NCBI RefSeq assembly: GCF_900215535.1
Contig: NZ_OCND01000002.1
Span: forward strand, 186,001-250,000
Direction of reading: 5' to 3'
Origin: Pseudoxanthomonas wuyuanensis
GTDB taxonomy: Bacteria; Pseudomonadota; Gammaproteobacteria; Xanthomonadales; Xanthomonadaceae
Length of the DNA: 64,000 nucleotides
Shown here: positions 39,510-48,419 of the stretch, one piece after another
How the letters are laid out: each line of letters starts with the position of its first letter
Position numbering within the stretch: the first letter of the stretch is position 1
Translations under genes and position numbers: made by a program
The notes under the pieces: model-generated
The model's database searches: none
What the model was told of the DNA's origin: nothing
The model's input: only the letters and a program-made list of their open reading frames with translations

Positions 39510-42461
39510 TCAGAACCGCTGCACGTAGCGCATGTACATGAAACGTCCGATGTCGAAGCCGCCGAAGTACGAGACGTTCGCGCTGGGCTGGCTGTACAGC
39601 ACAGGTCCTACGTGGTCGAACACATTGTTGGCGCCGACCGAGACGGTGGCGTTCCACGGCGCGTTCCAGCGCAGCTGCAGATCGTGGAAGGTGTTGGAAC
39701 CGGTCCGGTTGTAGGCCGACTGCACCGAAACGCCCTGGTTGTTGGGCGCGCGGTAGGCCGGATCGGTGCACTCATCCGGATACTGCGTCACGCTCAGGCA
39801 TTGCTCCTTCAGCCCGGAGAAATAGCGCGCGGTCCAGCTGGCGCCCCACGCGCCTGACTCCCAGCTCAAGTTCAGATTGGAGCGGATGCGGAAGTGCGTG
39901 CCCGTGACCGTGCTTGCGAAACCCACGCCGGTGAACGGATTGGGATGGGTCACCGGGTCCTTGGTGGTGACCAGTTCGTCGCGGCTGGTGTAGGTGCTGG
40001 TCCACTGGATGGCGAAATTGCCCCAGCTGTCGGTGGGCAGGCGGTAGGCGACATCGAAATCGAAGCCTTCCACTTCGCGATAGCCGGCGTTGATGGGCGT
40101 GCGTTTCAGGTTGGTCACGATGCCGGTCAGCGGGTCGCGCTCGAAAGCGGTGCAGCGGGAGGCGATGTTGCTGATGTAGCAGTCGTTGAGGATCAGGTTG
40201 GCAGTGTCGTTGATGATGGTGTTCTCGACCCGGATCTCCCACCAGTCCAGCGCCAGGTTGAGGCCCTGCGCAAAGCCCGGGCTCCAGACTGCGCCCAGGG
40301 TCTTGGACGTGGATTCTTCCGGCTTCACATCGGGGTTGGAACCGGTGATGAAGGCCACCGGCGTCTGCGCAGCGGCATTGGTGGTCGGCACGAAGCCCTG
40401 GGCCAGTTGGCGGAAGGTATCGGGATTGACGCCGGACGGCAGTCCGGCGGCGCAGCTGGCGCGGACCGCCGCGCTCCTGGCCGACGCGCCATAGACCGTG
40501 TCGCAGGGATCGGTATAGGTGTCGAAGGTCTGCGAACCGCCGCCGTACAGATCATTGATGGTCGGGGCGCGGAAACCGTCGGCGATGGTGCCGCGGATCA
40601 TCAACGAATCCAATGGCTTCCACTTGAAGCCGAACTTGTTGTTGACGGTATCGCCGAAGGCATCGTAGTCGGAGTAGCGGCTTGCCACGTTGAGGCTCAG
40701 TTCGCGCGCGCCGGGCAGATCGGACAGCAGCGGAATCTGCAACTCGGCATAGACTTCGTCCACCGTATAGCTGCCGCCGGTGGGGAAATTGGCCAGATCG
40801 GTGGTGTTGCCGCTCTGCACCAGCGAGTCGGGGCTGAACCTGCCTTCCTCTTTGCGGTTTTCCGCGCCTATCGCAAAGCCCAGGTCGCCGGCCGGCAGTG
40901 CGAACAGGGTGCCGGCCAGGTTGGCGGTGATGACGGTGGTTTCCGTCTTGGCGGTGGCGTGCGAGGTCGGGAACAGGAAATCCTGCAGCGCCTGGTTGCC
41001 GGTCAGGCCGCCGGCGCGAGTATCGCCAAAGGGCAGGAACGGGTTGTACGGCACGCACTGCGAAAGCGGGATGGGGGCTGCCGCCGTGCCGCACTGGACC
41101 ACACCGTCGCTATTGAGGAAGGACGGACCAACCGCCGCGCGCAGGGCGGTCAGGTTGATGTTGCCAGTGCCGGTCTGCACCAGCTTGTTCTCGTTGTACA
41201 GATAGCCGACATCCCAGTCGAAGAAGCGATTGGCCAGTTCGAAGCTTCCCTCGAAGACGCCGCTGAAACGATAGGTGGTCAGTTCGGCGCGGGTCTGGCG
41301 CGGGATCTCCCAGGTGCGGCGCCACCAGTTGTCGATTTCCACGCCCAGCGGATTGAAGTAGCTGTCGGCCGACATCGGCGTGTCAAAGGCCAGTGCCTGG
41401 TACGGATAGCCGGCGATCTGGCGCAGGCTGTCGCGCATGCTGTACATCATGTTGGTGCGGAAGCGCACGTTGTCGGCGATGTCGTAGATGCCGTCGACAA
41501 ACAGAGCGCGGCGCTCCTGCGGAGTGCGCAGATCGGTCTGCAGGTTGGTATTGGTCTTGTCGTCGGTCTGCTGCGAGTTGGTGTTCTGCGGGCGGTAGTC
41601 GGCCGGGTTGCGCGGATCGCCGCCTTCGCGCAGGACATAGCGGCCGTTGGCGAATCCCGGCAACGGGAAGGCGCTGGTGACGGCGAAGCCGCCGTACTGG
41701 CCCACCGGCGTCCAACCGTCGTCCGGGTGGTAGTGCGAGCGCGGGTAACGCGAATACGGACGGTCGGCAGCGGCCACCCGCTTCTCGTCGGCCCATTCGG
41801 CGCCGATGGTCAACGAACCGCGGTCGCCGCTGAAGCCCATCACGAAGTCGCCGATGGTGGTATCGCCGTCGCCTTCGCCGTACTGGCCGAAGTAGGCTCC
41901 GACGCTGGCGCCTTCAAACCCGGAACGGGTGATGATGTTGATGACGCCGGCGATGGCATCGGACCCGTAGATGGACGAGGCGCCATCCTTCAGCACTTCG
42001 ATGCGCTCCACCGCAGCCACCGGCACGGTTGAAATATCCTGCAGCCCGGTGGTGGTGATGCCCAGCCGCTTGCCGTTGAGCAGCACCAGGGTGCGCTGTG
42101 CGCCAAGGTCGCGCAGGCTGATGAAGGTACCGCCGACCGCTTCTCCCGAGGACAGCGGCTGGGCGCGGCTGATCGGCGGTGTGCCGACCGCGCTGATGTT
42201 CTGCAGGATGTCGGCCACCGAGGCGAATCCCTGCTTTTCGATATCGCCGCGGCTGATGGTCAGCACCGGCTGCGAGGTTTCGGTGTCGACCTGGCGGATG
42301 CGGGTGCCGGTGACTTCGATGCGGTCAAGCGTGGTGGCCTGGTTCGCGCCGCCGGGCTCGCCCTGTTGCGCTAGCGCGTGGGCGGCGGGCAGGGCGGTCG
42401 CCAGGCTGGCGGACGTCAGCAACGCCCTCCGGACCGCGGTGGCGAGTGTGAGCTTGTACAT
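39510..42461 (-). CDS. TonB-dependent outer membrane receptor
   Basis: A 983-residue receptor with a signal peptide ending near AHALAQQ (about 32) and a TonB-box-like LDRIEVTGTRIRQVDTETSQ segment. The plug domain (about 60-185) contains LRDLGAQRTLVLLNGKRLG and SIYGSDAIAGVINII. A long barrel follows, ending in a phenylalanine (YVQRF). It shares the VTGSRI/VTGTRI style of the receptor at 25625 but is clearly a different protein. No enzyme or regulator is next to it in the same direction, so its ligand is unknown. The LytS/LytTR operon converges on it, and a DoxX gene starts in the opposite direction upstream. Confidence 0.93.
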   Translation of the reverse strand: MYKLTLATAVRRALLTSASLATALPAAHALAQQGEPGGANQATTLDRIEVTGTRIRQVDTETSQPVLTISRGDIEKQGFASVADILQNISAVGTPPISRAQPLSSGEAVGGTFISLRDLGAQRTLVLLNGKRLGITTTGLQDISTVPVAAVERIEVLKDGASSIYGSDAIAGVINIITRSGFEGASVGAYFGQYGEGDGDTTIGDFVMGFSGDRGSLTIGAEWADEKRVAAADRPYSRYPRSHYHPDDGWTPVGQYGGFAVTSAFPLPGFANGRYVLREGGDPRNPADYRPQNTNSQQTDDKTNTNLQTDLRTPQERRALFVDGIYDIADNVRFRTNMMYSMRDSLRQIAGYPYQALAFDTPMSADSYFNPLGVEIDNWWRRTWEIPRQTRAELTTYRFSGVFEGSFELANRFFDWDVGYLYNENKLVQTGTGNINLTALRAAVGPSFLNSDGVVQCGTAAAPIPLSQCVPYNPFLPFGDTRAGGLTGNQALQDFLFPTSHATAKTETTVITANLAGTLFALPAGDLGFAIGAENRKEEGRFSPDSLVQSGNTTDLANFPTGGSYTVDEVYAELQIPLLSDLPGARELSLNVASRYSDYDAFGDTVNNKFGFKWKPLDSLMIRGTIADGFRAPTINDLYGGGSQTFDTYTDPCDTVYGASARSAAVRASCAAGLPSGVNPDTFRQLAQGFVPTTNAAAQTPVAFITGSNPDVKPEESTSKTLGAVWSPGFAQGLNLALDWWEIRVENTIINDTANLILNDCYISNIASRCTAFERDPLTGIVTNLKRTPINAGYREVEGFDFDVAYRLPTDSWGNFAIQWTSTYTSRDELVTTKDPVTHPNPFTGVGFASTVTGTHFRIRSNLNLSWESGAWGASWTARYFSGLKEQCLSVTQYPDECTDPAYRAPNNQGVSVQSAYNRTGSNTFHDLQLRWNAPWNATVSVGANNVFDHVGPVLYSQPSANVSYFGGFDIGRFMYMRYVQRF

Positions 42462-42672
42462 TCGTGACTCCAGAAAAGGAAACGGAAGCGCGGCTGGGCC
42501 GGCCTGAAGAAATTACGAATCCTTAACTTTCGATTCTGCGCGCCAGCAGGCAGATGGATATGCACGGATGGGCGGCTTTGGCGGCGGGTATTGCAACCCC
42601 GGCGACCGGCGGGATACTCGCCATCTCCGATGGAATGCGTCTGCCATGTGCAGCGGAGGGGACGATTTGCCG

Positions 42673-43149
42673 ATGATCAGCGCCAGCGCCACATCGCTTC
42701 CGCGCGGCCGGCAGCGCATGGAATGGTGGGAGGATCTGGCGCTGGCCGCGCTGCGCGTACTGGTTGGCGGTTTCCTGGTATGGGGAGTTGCCGACAACAT
42801 CGCCAGCGCCGAGCGCATGTCCGAGTTCGCCGCGTTTCTGGCCTATCACCGCTTCCCGTACCCCAGCCTGCTGGCGCCGTTGTCGGTATGGGTGCAGTGC
42901 CTGTGCGGCCTGGCCTTCATCTCCGGCCTGGGCTTCCGCACGGCGGGAATCTTCTGCGCCGCCAACTTCATCGTGGCGGTGGCGATGGTCGACGCGCACG
43001 CCGGCATACGCGCGGCGTTTCCGGCCAGCGTGCTGGCGATGCTCGGGTTCTACTTCAGCGCCCGCGGCCCGGGCCGGTACGCGCTCGGACGCCGGCGGCG
43101 GCAAGAGGACGGCGGCGTCTCCGGCCCGGGAAATCCCGCAAGCCCGTAG
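42673..43149 (+). CDS. DoxX family membrane protein
   Basis: A 158-residue inner-membrane protein with four hydrophobic helices. The features LRVLVGGFLVWGVADNI and FAAFLAYHRFPYPSLLAPLSVWVQ are typical of DoxX/YphA-type proteins. The start at 42673 has GGAGGGG about 11 bases ahead; ATG 42646 and 42718 are alternatives. Function of the family is poorly known (links to redox and thiosulphate metabolism exist in some members). It is divergent from the TonB receptor. Confidence 0.8.
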   Translation: MISASATSLPRGRQRMEWWEDLALAALRVLVGGFLVWGVADNIASAERMSEFAAFLAYHRFPYPSLLAPLSVWVQCLCGLAFISGLGFRTAGIFCAANFIVAVAMVDAHAGIRAAFPASVLAMLGFYFSARGPGRYALGRRRRQEDGGVSGPGNPASP

Positions 43150-43271
43150 CGCCTGGCAACGCGCGGGAAAGCCCGGATCGGCCGCGCCGCGCATCGATTT
43201 CTGCACATCCCTCTAGCGGCAAGTTAACGAAAGCCGGCGTACCTTGGCCTCCCGTGGCCCAGGAGAAAGGC

Positions 43272-43490
43272 ATGAACACCGACTATTTCTTCGCCCAGGA
43301 TCAGGCCGGCACGCGTTGCAAGGTCAACGTGCTGCGCCGCGCAGGCGACAACGAGCGCCGCACGTCGGCGGCGGCAGCGCAGCCTGCGCCGGTTTACCAG
43401 CTGGAAGACGGCAGCGCCCTGCAGCGGGTGGACAGCGATACGTTCCGCGTGATCGGCACCGGTGCATACATCACTGTGGTGCGCGACTAG
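43272..43490 (+). CDS. Small hypothetical protein (72 aa)
   Basis: A 72-residue hydrophilic protein with a strong ribosome site (AGGAGAAAGG) ahead of ATG 43272. The C-terminal half, QLEDGSALQRVDSDTFRVIG, looks like a small beta-rich fold. No known domain. Its TAG stop is formed by the first bases of a truncated copy of the 52-kb MITE-like element, which may have set or trimmed its 3' end. Confidence 0.7.
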   Translation: MNTDYFFAQDQAGTRCKVNVLRRAGDNERRTSAAAAQPAPVYQLEDGSALQRVDSDTFRVIGTGAYITVVRD

Positions 43491-43566
43491 AGCGTATTAT
43501 GGCCGTTGGGGTGAGTGCGAAGGCTGCTGTCGCGGCGTCAGGCAAGGCGCACGCCGCCGGTCAGGC
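43488..43566 (+). mobile_element. Truncated left end of the MITE-like element
   Basis: About 79 bp nearly identical to 52078-52156, starting with TAGAGCGTATTATGG (one base different from the other copy's TAGAGCGTGTTATGG). After this the two sequences diverge and no right-hand inverted end is found nearby. It lies between the small 72-aa gene and the apt stop. Confidence 0.8.
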
Positions 43567-43577
43567 CCAAGCGCTAA

Positions 43578-44096
43578 TCAGAATGTCGCGGCGGCCCGCA
43601 GCGGCAATGCAGCGTCCCAGCGGTCGCGCGCCTGCAGGAAACCCAGTTCCACCAGCACTGCAGCGCCAAGCACATGCGCGCCCTGCCGTTGCGCCAGCGC
43701 CACCGCCGCGCGCAGGGTGCCGCCGGTGGCAAGGACATCGTCGACGACGATGACGCGTGCGCCGGGCGGCAGCGCGTCGGTGCGGATTTGCAGGCGGTCG
43801 CTGCCGTATTCCAGCGCGTATTCGGCGGTCAGGGTGGCGCCCGGCAGCTTGCCGGGCTTGCGGACCGGCACGAAACCGGTGCCCAGCGCGCGCGCCAGCG
43901 CCGCGCCCAGGATGAAACCGCGCGACTCCACGCCAATCACCGCATCCAGCGCCATGCCGCGCCACGGCTCGGCCATGGCTTCCACGGCTTCCTCGAACCC
44001 GTCCGCATCCGCCAGCACCGGGGTGATGTCCTTGAACAGGATGCCGGGCCTGGGGAAGTCGGCGACATCGCGAATCAGATCTTGCCAGCGGGACAT
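43578..44096 (-). CDS. apt: Adenine phosphoribosyltransferase
   Basis: A 172-residue type I phosphoribosyltransferase. The PRPP-binding motif [13 protein letters not shown] is at 115-127. The adenine-specific opening [15 protein letters not shown] (14-28) and the [10 protein letters not shown] loop (55-64) are those of Apt. It makes AMP from adenine and PRPP (purine salvage). It ends 11 bp from the truncated mobile-element end and is separated from the upstream outer-membrane gene by a hairpin. Confidence 0.95.
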   Translation of the reverse strand: MSRWQDLIRDVADFPRPGILFKDITPVLADADGFEEAVEAMAEPWRGMALDAVIGVESRGFILGAALARALGTGFVPVRKPGKLPGATLTAEYALEYGSDRLQIRTDALPPGARVIVVDDVLATGGTLRAAVALAQRQGAHVLGAAVLVELGFLQARDRWDAALPLRAAATF

Positions 44097-44151
44097 GGCT
44101 GCAGGACTGCGTTGGAAGGTCGGGGCATGCTAAACCCGCAGCGCCACCCAG

Positions 44152-44183
44152 GCAAAAGCCGCCAGCGCACCGGCGGCCTTTGC
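44152..44183 (-). terminator. Hairpin after the outer-membrane barrel gene
   Basis: A 12-bp stem with one mismatch (GCAAAAGCCGCC / GGCGGCCTTTGC on the + strand) around an 8-base loop, located 18 bp after the barrel gene stop. Read on the minus strand it ends in TTTTGCC. It probably ends that transcript before apt. Confidence 0.6.
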
Positions 44184-44201
44184 CCTGCCTGTGGCGCCGG
44201 T

Positions 44202-44741
44202 TCAGAAGTCGAAGCGCACCTGCACCTGCGCCAGATCGACATCGGCGTCTTCGATCTCGAAACGGCTGTACTCGCCGCGCAACGCTACGTTGCCGTTGAA
44301 GCGGTACTGTAGGCCGACACCGTAGGTGGGGTCGGTGCCGCTGTCATCGCCGGTGCCGGTAAGGGCGGGGATGCCGGCGTCCAGGTCCCAGCGCTGGAAA
44401 CCGGCCTTGGCGTAGCCGGAAAACTTCTCGGTGAACGGCACGATGCCGACCGCGGTCAGATAGACCGAGCTGGCTTCCAGATCGCGGCCGACGCCATCGC
44501 TTTCCAGGCTGCCCAGATCGGCGTAGCCGCCTTCCAGCGCAAAATAGCGGTTGAACTGATAGCCGCCGAACACCGAGAACGCGGTGTCTTCGTCGTCGTA
44601 GCTGCCTTCGTCGACCAGCGACTGGCCAGCGCCGGCACCGGCGTAGAAGCCCCGGTCTTCCGCTGCCTGGGCGCCAAAGACGGCACCGCCGGCGAGGGCG
44701 GCAATCAGAGCGGTGGACAGCAACGTGTTGTTCTTGTTCAT
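44202..44741 (-). CDS. Outer membrane beta-barrel protein (OmpA-like/Ail-type 8-strand)
   Basis: A 179-residue protein. Signal peptide 1-26 (ending AQAAE), then alternating amphipathic strands with paired aromatic residues: GFYAGAGAGQSLVD, FSVFGGYQFNRYFALEGGYADLG, YGVGLQYRFNGNVALRGEYSRFE, and a terminal RFDF that fits the BAM signal. It matches the outer_membrane_beta-barrel family (OMP_b-brl). A ribosome site AGGAG is ten bases ahead of ATG 44741. Probably structural or a small porin; no peptidoglycan-binding OmpA domain follows. Confidence 0.9.
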   Translation of the reverse strand: MNKNNTLLSTALIAALAGGAVFGAQAAEDRGFYAGAGAGQSLVDEGSYDDEDTAFSVFGGYQFNRYFALEGGYADLGSLESDGVGRDLEASSVYLTAVGIVPFTEKFSGYAKAGFQRWDLDAGIPALTGTGDDSGTDPTYGVGLQYRFNGNVALRGEYSRFEIEDADVDLAQVQVRFDF

Positions 44742-45073
44742 GGATTGCAAACTCCTGCATCAGCCATCGCAACGCGGGGGAAGGGAGCGGCGATGGATTC
44801 GACGACGGGTCCCGGCGGAATGCCGGCGCAGCCATCGTTGCAGGCCATAGATGGGCGCGATGCGGTGGTTTCAAATGCGAAGACAGGCGACGCAGCTTCC
44901 CGTCAGTGGAACGCAACCAGGCATCGAACCGTTGCACCATCGCGCGCGGCGCGTGCCGCGCGCGGAGCGGAAAATCCGCAGGTGTTTTGGGATGGTCTCT
45001 CCCGAAATGCATGGCTAATCGCATCCGCCGCTACTGGCTAAGCTTGCCGCTCCCGCCACTATCCGTACGACCC
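44742..45073. other. Divergent intergenic region
   Basis: A 332-bp gap between the barrel gene (leftward) and the DUF1993 gene (rightward). Frames here lack ribosome sites and domains. I see no repeats or strong hairpins; the two promoters must lie in it. Confidence 0.45.
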
Positions 45074-45589
45074 ATGAGCGAATCGCTTTCGATGTACCAG
45101 GCCTCGGTTCCGGTATTGCAGCGTGCGCTGCGCAACCTGCGCGAAATCCTGCGCAAGGGCCAGACGCATGCGCAGTCGCAGGGCTACGACCCAGCCGTAT
45201 TGCTGCAGTCGCGGCTGTATCCGGACATGCTGCCGTTGCTGCGGCAGGTGCAGATTGCGACCGATACGGCAAAGTTCGCCCCCGCACGCTTGGCCGGGGT
45301 GGAGTCGATGCGTTTCGACGATACCGAAACCGGATTCGATGAACTGTATGCGCGGCTGGATCGGACGATCGAATACCTCGGCAGCTTCAGTGCCGAACAG
45401 ATCGACGGCAGCGAAACGCGCGAAGTGCTGCTGCCCACCCGCAGCCGCGGCGATCTGCGCTTCGATGGCCGCGGTTACCTGTTCGGATTCGTGCTGCCGA
45501 ACCTGTATTTCCATGTGTCCACCGCCTACGCCATCCTGCGCAGCAACGGCGTTCCGCTGGGCAAGTCGGATTATCTGGGCGGCAACTGA
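45074..45589 (+). CDS. DUF1993 family protein
   Basis: A 171-residue soluble helical protein. The MYQASVPVLQRALRNLREIL opening, the SRLYPDMLPLLRQVQIATD block, the SFDET-like RFDDTETGFDELYARL and the FHVSTAYAILRSNGVPLGK close are those of DUF1993 (DinB/TIGR03083-like fold). His at FHVSTAYAILR is a likely metal residue. Function is unknown. The start at 45074 gives the conserved opening. Confidence 0.88.
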   Translation: MSESLSMYQASVPVLQRALRNLREILRKGQTHAQSQGYDPAVLLQSRLYPDMLPLLRQVQIATDTAKFAPARLAGVESMRFDDTETGFDELYARLDRTIEYLGSFSAEQIDGSETREVLLPTRSRGDLRFDGRGYLFGFVLPNLYFHVSTAYAILRSNGVPLGKSDYLGGN

Positions 45590-45681
45590 CGGGGCCGCCG
45601 CCGCAAGGGCGGCGCGGGCGCTCCCGGGACGCGCACCGTGCGGCGGTTGCCCCTTGCCTGGCAAACGCGGCGCGGCGCGGG

Positions 45682-46041
45682 TCAACCAGCGCGGATCTGC
45701 GCCTGCCGCGATTTGCCCAACGTCGCCAGCGCGGCCTCGTACGACCAGCGCACCAGTTCGGTCAGATAGGCCTCGGGCAGCGTGCGCACGTCGACCACCG
45801 TCACCCAGCGGTAGCGGCCCAGCCAGCGCGCCGGCTTGACGCCGGGGATGTCGGTCAGTTCGACAAAGCGCTCCGGACTTGCCTTGAAGCTGAAACGCCA
45901 CCGTTCCGGATCGCTGGTCTTGAAGTGGGCGAATCGCTTGCCGCCGACCGCATAGGTCAGGATGTTGGCCGGCGGCCCATGCAGGGTTGCGGTGGCGCCG
46001 GGCAACGCGGCGCAGAACGCCTTCATCTGTTCACTGTTCAT
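45682..46041 (-). CDS. MmcQ/YjbR family protein
   Basis: A 119-residue protein of the YjbR (CyaY-like) fold: the ALPGATATLHGPPANILTYAVGGKRFAHF opening and YRWVTVVD strand are typical. Family members are thought to bind DNA, but roles are not established. It is convergent with the DUF1993 gene, 92 bp apart, and divergent from the lipoprotein gene. It is a distant relative of the protein at 32501-32911. Confidence 0.9.
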   Translation of the reverse strand: MNSEQMKAFCAALPGATATLHGPPANILTYAVGGKRFAHFKTSDPERWRFSFKASPERFVELTDIPGVKPARWLGRYRWVTVVDVRTLPEAYLTELVRWSYEAALATLGKSRQAQIRAG

Positions 46042-46157
46042 GCCGGCATGTTAGCCGGTGGCGGCTGCCTCCGGAGACAGCCGTGCCCGCCGCCTGGCGG
46101 CACATGGCGTTCACCGCGGATGCGGATAATCAGGCGGCTCCATCCGAGGATATCCGC

Positions 46158-46610
46158 ATGTTCGCGCATCGATCCGCCCGTGCCGTTTTGCTGGCCCTTG
46201 CCATGAGCTTGATCGCCGCCTGCGGCGAAGAATCCAGCCAGCCACCCGAGCCGACGCCGCCGGCCGCTGCGGTCGCGACCCCAGCGCCCGCAGACACCGA
46301 AGCCGATACCGTCATCCTGCAGGCGGAGCAGCCGTTTGTCGCAATGGTGACGATGGCGCCGCGCGAAGCCGGCAGCGCGCATGAGGCTTTCCCCGCCAAC
46401 TATCGGCCAACCCTGCTGTTCGACGCTGCGCCGACCGAGGTGGTCTGCGTGCTGGACATGAGTCAGCCGGTCTCCGCATTTTCGCCCGGCGACAGCCATC
46501 GGATAAGCGGGCGCTGCCGCGAAGATGTCACTCTGCCGCGCGACAAGCTCGGCTTCCTGGTGCAGGAAGGCGGCCGCGATGTCGGCCGCGGCACCGTCGA
46601 GTTGCCGTGA
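46158..46610 (+). CDS. Small lipoprotein, function unknown
   Basis: A 150-residue protein. A signal peptide ends in lipobox IAAC (Cys22), followed by a proline/alanine-rich linker (about 25-55) and a compact domain containing FSPGDSHRISGRCRED and a Cys pair that could form a disulphide (CVLDM...GRCRED). I do not recognise the domain. ATG 46158 is preceded by GAGGATAT. It is convergent with the next SDR gene. Confidence 0.75.
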   Translation: MFAHRSARAVLLALAMSLIAACGEESSQPPEPTPPAAAVATPAPADTEADTVILQAEQPFVAMVTMAPREAGSAHEAFPANYRPTLLFDAAPTEVVCVLDMSQPVSAFSPGDSHRISGRCREDVTLPRDKLGFLVQEGGRDVGRGTVELP

Positions 46611-46640
46611 CGCGGCTGGCCACCGCCGGCCGTCGCCGCG

Positions 46641-47504
46641 TCAGGCCGAGATGTGTCCGCCGCCGTTGATGTGGATCAGCTGCCCGGTGATGAAGCTGGC
46701 ATCGTCGCTGGCCAGGAAGACATAGGCCGGCGCGACTTCCGACGGCTGCCCGGGCCGCTTCATCAACGTGTCGGAGCCGAACTCGGCCACCTGTTTGCGA
46801 TCGAACGAGGCCGGTATCAGCGGCGTCCAGATCGGACCCGGCGCGACCGCGTTGACGCGGATGCCGCGATCGGCCAGCGACGATGCCAGCGAAAAGGTCA
46901 TCGCGTGGATGGCGCCCTTGGTTGCCGCGTAGTCCAGCAGCGTGGCGTGTCCGCGCACGCCGGTGATCGAGCCGGTATTGATGATGCAGCCGTTGTCAGG
47001 CAGGTGCGGAAGCGCCGCATCGACCAGATAGAAGAACGAGAACAGGTTGGTCTCGAAGGTCTTGCGCACGCGCGCTGGCGTCAGTTCTTCGGCCTGTTCG
47101 ACTGGGTATTGCTGGGCATGATTGTTGACCAGCACGTCCAGCGCACCCAGTTTCGCGACGGTCTTGTCGACCGTTTTCTGGCAATTCGCCGGTGTCGACA
47201 GATCGGTGCGGACAAGCAGGCAGCGCACGCCTTCGGCTTCCACCAGTCGCTGCGCTTCGGCGGCATCGGCGTCCTCGGACAGATAGGCGATGGCCACCGC
47301 CGCGCCTTCGCGGGCGAAATGCACCGCCACCGCGCGGCCGATACCGCTATCGCCGCCGGTGATCAGCGCCACCTTGCCGGCCAGCTTGCCGCTGCCGCGA
47401 TAGCTGTCGCGAATGGTTTCCGGCTGCGGATGCATCGCGCTCTGGCGGCCGGGTTGGCGGCGTTGCCGCTGCGGCGGATTGACGCGCTTCTTGGTGGCGG
47501 CCAT
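46641..47504 (-). CDS. SDR family oxidoreductase (YghA-like)
   Basis: A 287-residue short-chain dehydrogenase. NAD(P)-binding TGGDSGIG near residues 49-56, NNHA at the NNAG position, catalytic Ser and Tyr-x-x-x-Lys (YAATK near 192-196), and a PGPIWTPLIP loop. The extended basic N-terminus (about 40 residues) and the PGQPSEVAPAYVFLASDDASFITGQ close resemble E. coli YghA and stress-linked glucose/ribitol-type dehydrogenases such as GsiB-associated YdaD. Substrate unknown. Confidence 0.92.
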   Translation of the reverse strand: MAATKKRVNPPQRQRRQPGRQSAMHPQPETIRDSYRGSGKLAGKVALITGGDSGIGRAVAVHFAREGAAVAIAYLSEDADAAEAQRLVEAEGVRCLLVRTDLSTPANCQKTVDKTVAKLGALDVLVNNHAQQYPVEQAEELTPARVRKTFETNLFSFFYLVDAALPHLPDNGCIINTGSITGVRGHATLLDYAATKGAIHAMTFSLASSLADRGIRVNAVAPGPIWTPLIPASFDRKQVAEFGSDTLMKRPGQPSEVAPAYVFLASDDASFITGQLIHINGGGHISA

Positions 47505-47657
47505 GACATGTTCTCCTTCAGCGTGCTCGAGCCCGAAGTTATCGGCGCGGACGTTACGGGCCTGTGGGCATGCGATGAAGAACGGTGCAATCCGCCCCGC
47601 TGGGAGAGTCGGATTCTGCTATTTTCCTGTCCAGGATGCCGGTCAGGGACAACAAGA

Positions 47658-48392
47658 ATGAGCAAGGAAAGAACGCCACCGCTGCGCGGCCGCTGGCTGC
47701 CAGCGCAGGAGCCACCGCCATCAAGCCGTCAGTACTCCTGGCTGCTGCTGGTGCCGCTGGCCGCGGCTGCCTACGGTCTGGTTGCCCACTATGCGCCGCT
47801 GCGGAACATGCTTGATCTTGATGGCGAGGCGGCGATTGAAGCTGTGCCGGCTCCGCCAGCGGATGCGCCGGTGACGATCGCGCCCGCCGCTACAGCGGCA
47901 GCCCCAACACCGATGCCTGCACCAGTGCCGGCGCTTGTTGCGCCCGCGCCGCGCCCATTGCCGCCGCCCACGGTGACCGAAGCCCAGTTGCTGGCCCGCT
48001 ATGCCGAGCGGCCGACGGCGCAACCGGACCCGACAGAAGACATCGCGGGCCGGCGCAGCGACGGCGCAGCCGGCCTGGCCGAAGCGCTGCGCCGCGGCGA
48101 GATACGGCTGGCGACATCAAGCGACCTGGAACGCTGGAAACAACGTTATGCCGTGGCCAGCGGGCGCCGCATCGGTGAGCGGTTCGACGAGTTCACGCGT
48201 CATGGCACTGCTTATCTGATACAGAGGGACTTCGTGATTCCCGATGGCCTGTCCGGTGCCAACGCAGTGGTGTTCCTGCTTCCTCCGCATGCGCCATTCC
48301 CGCGCGGCCATGCCGGCCACTCGCCTATTCTGGATCTCGACAGCGGTGGCTGCGCGGGGATGATCTGCAACTTCCTGCTGGACGACCGGTAG
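47658..48392 (+). CDS. Single-pass membrane protein of unknown function
   Basis: A 244-residue protein. A short cytoplasmic N-terminus precedes one membrane helix (about 27-45), then a long alanine/proline-rich linker (about 60-105). A C-terminal domain with TPVFLLPPHAPFPRGHAGHSP-like wording (VFLLPPHAPF, GHAGHSP) ends with two cysteines (GGCAGMICNFLL). No domain recognised. The layout, anchor plus flexible linker plus small periplasmic domain, recalls TonB- or FtsN-like proteins, but no TonB motif is present. It is divergent from the SDR gene across 153 bp. Confidence 0.7.
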   Translation: MSKERTPPLRGRWLPAQEPPPSSRQYSWLLLVPLAAAAYGLVAHYAPLRNMLDLDGEAAIEAVPAPPADAPVTIAPAATAAAPTPMPAPVPALVAPAPRPLPPPTVTEAQLLARYAERPTAQPDPTEDIAGRRSDGAAGLAEALRRGEIRLATSSDLERWKQRYAVASGRRIGERFDEFTRHGTAYLIQRDFVIPDGLSGANAVVFLLPPHAPFPRGHAGHSPILDLDSGGCAGMICNFLLDDR

Positions 48393-48419
48393 CGAGTTGG
48401 TTCTGCAAGGCGCAGGCCG

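Noticed and set aside
39894..42032. A 712-codon frame antisense to the second TonB receptor
   Set aside because: No signal peptide or domain. The receptor frame on the minus strand has a clear signal peptide, plug and barrel.
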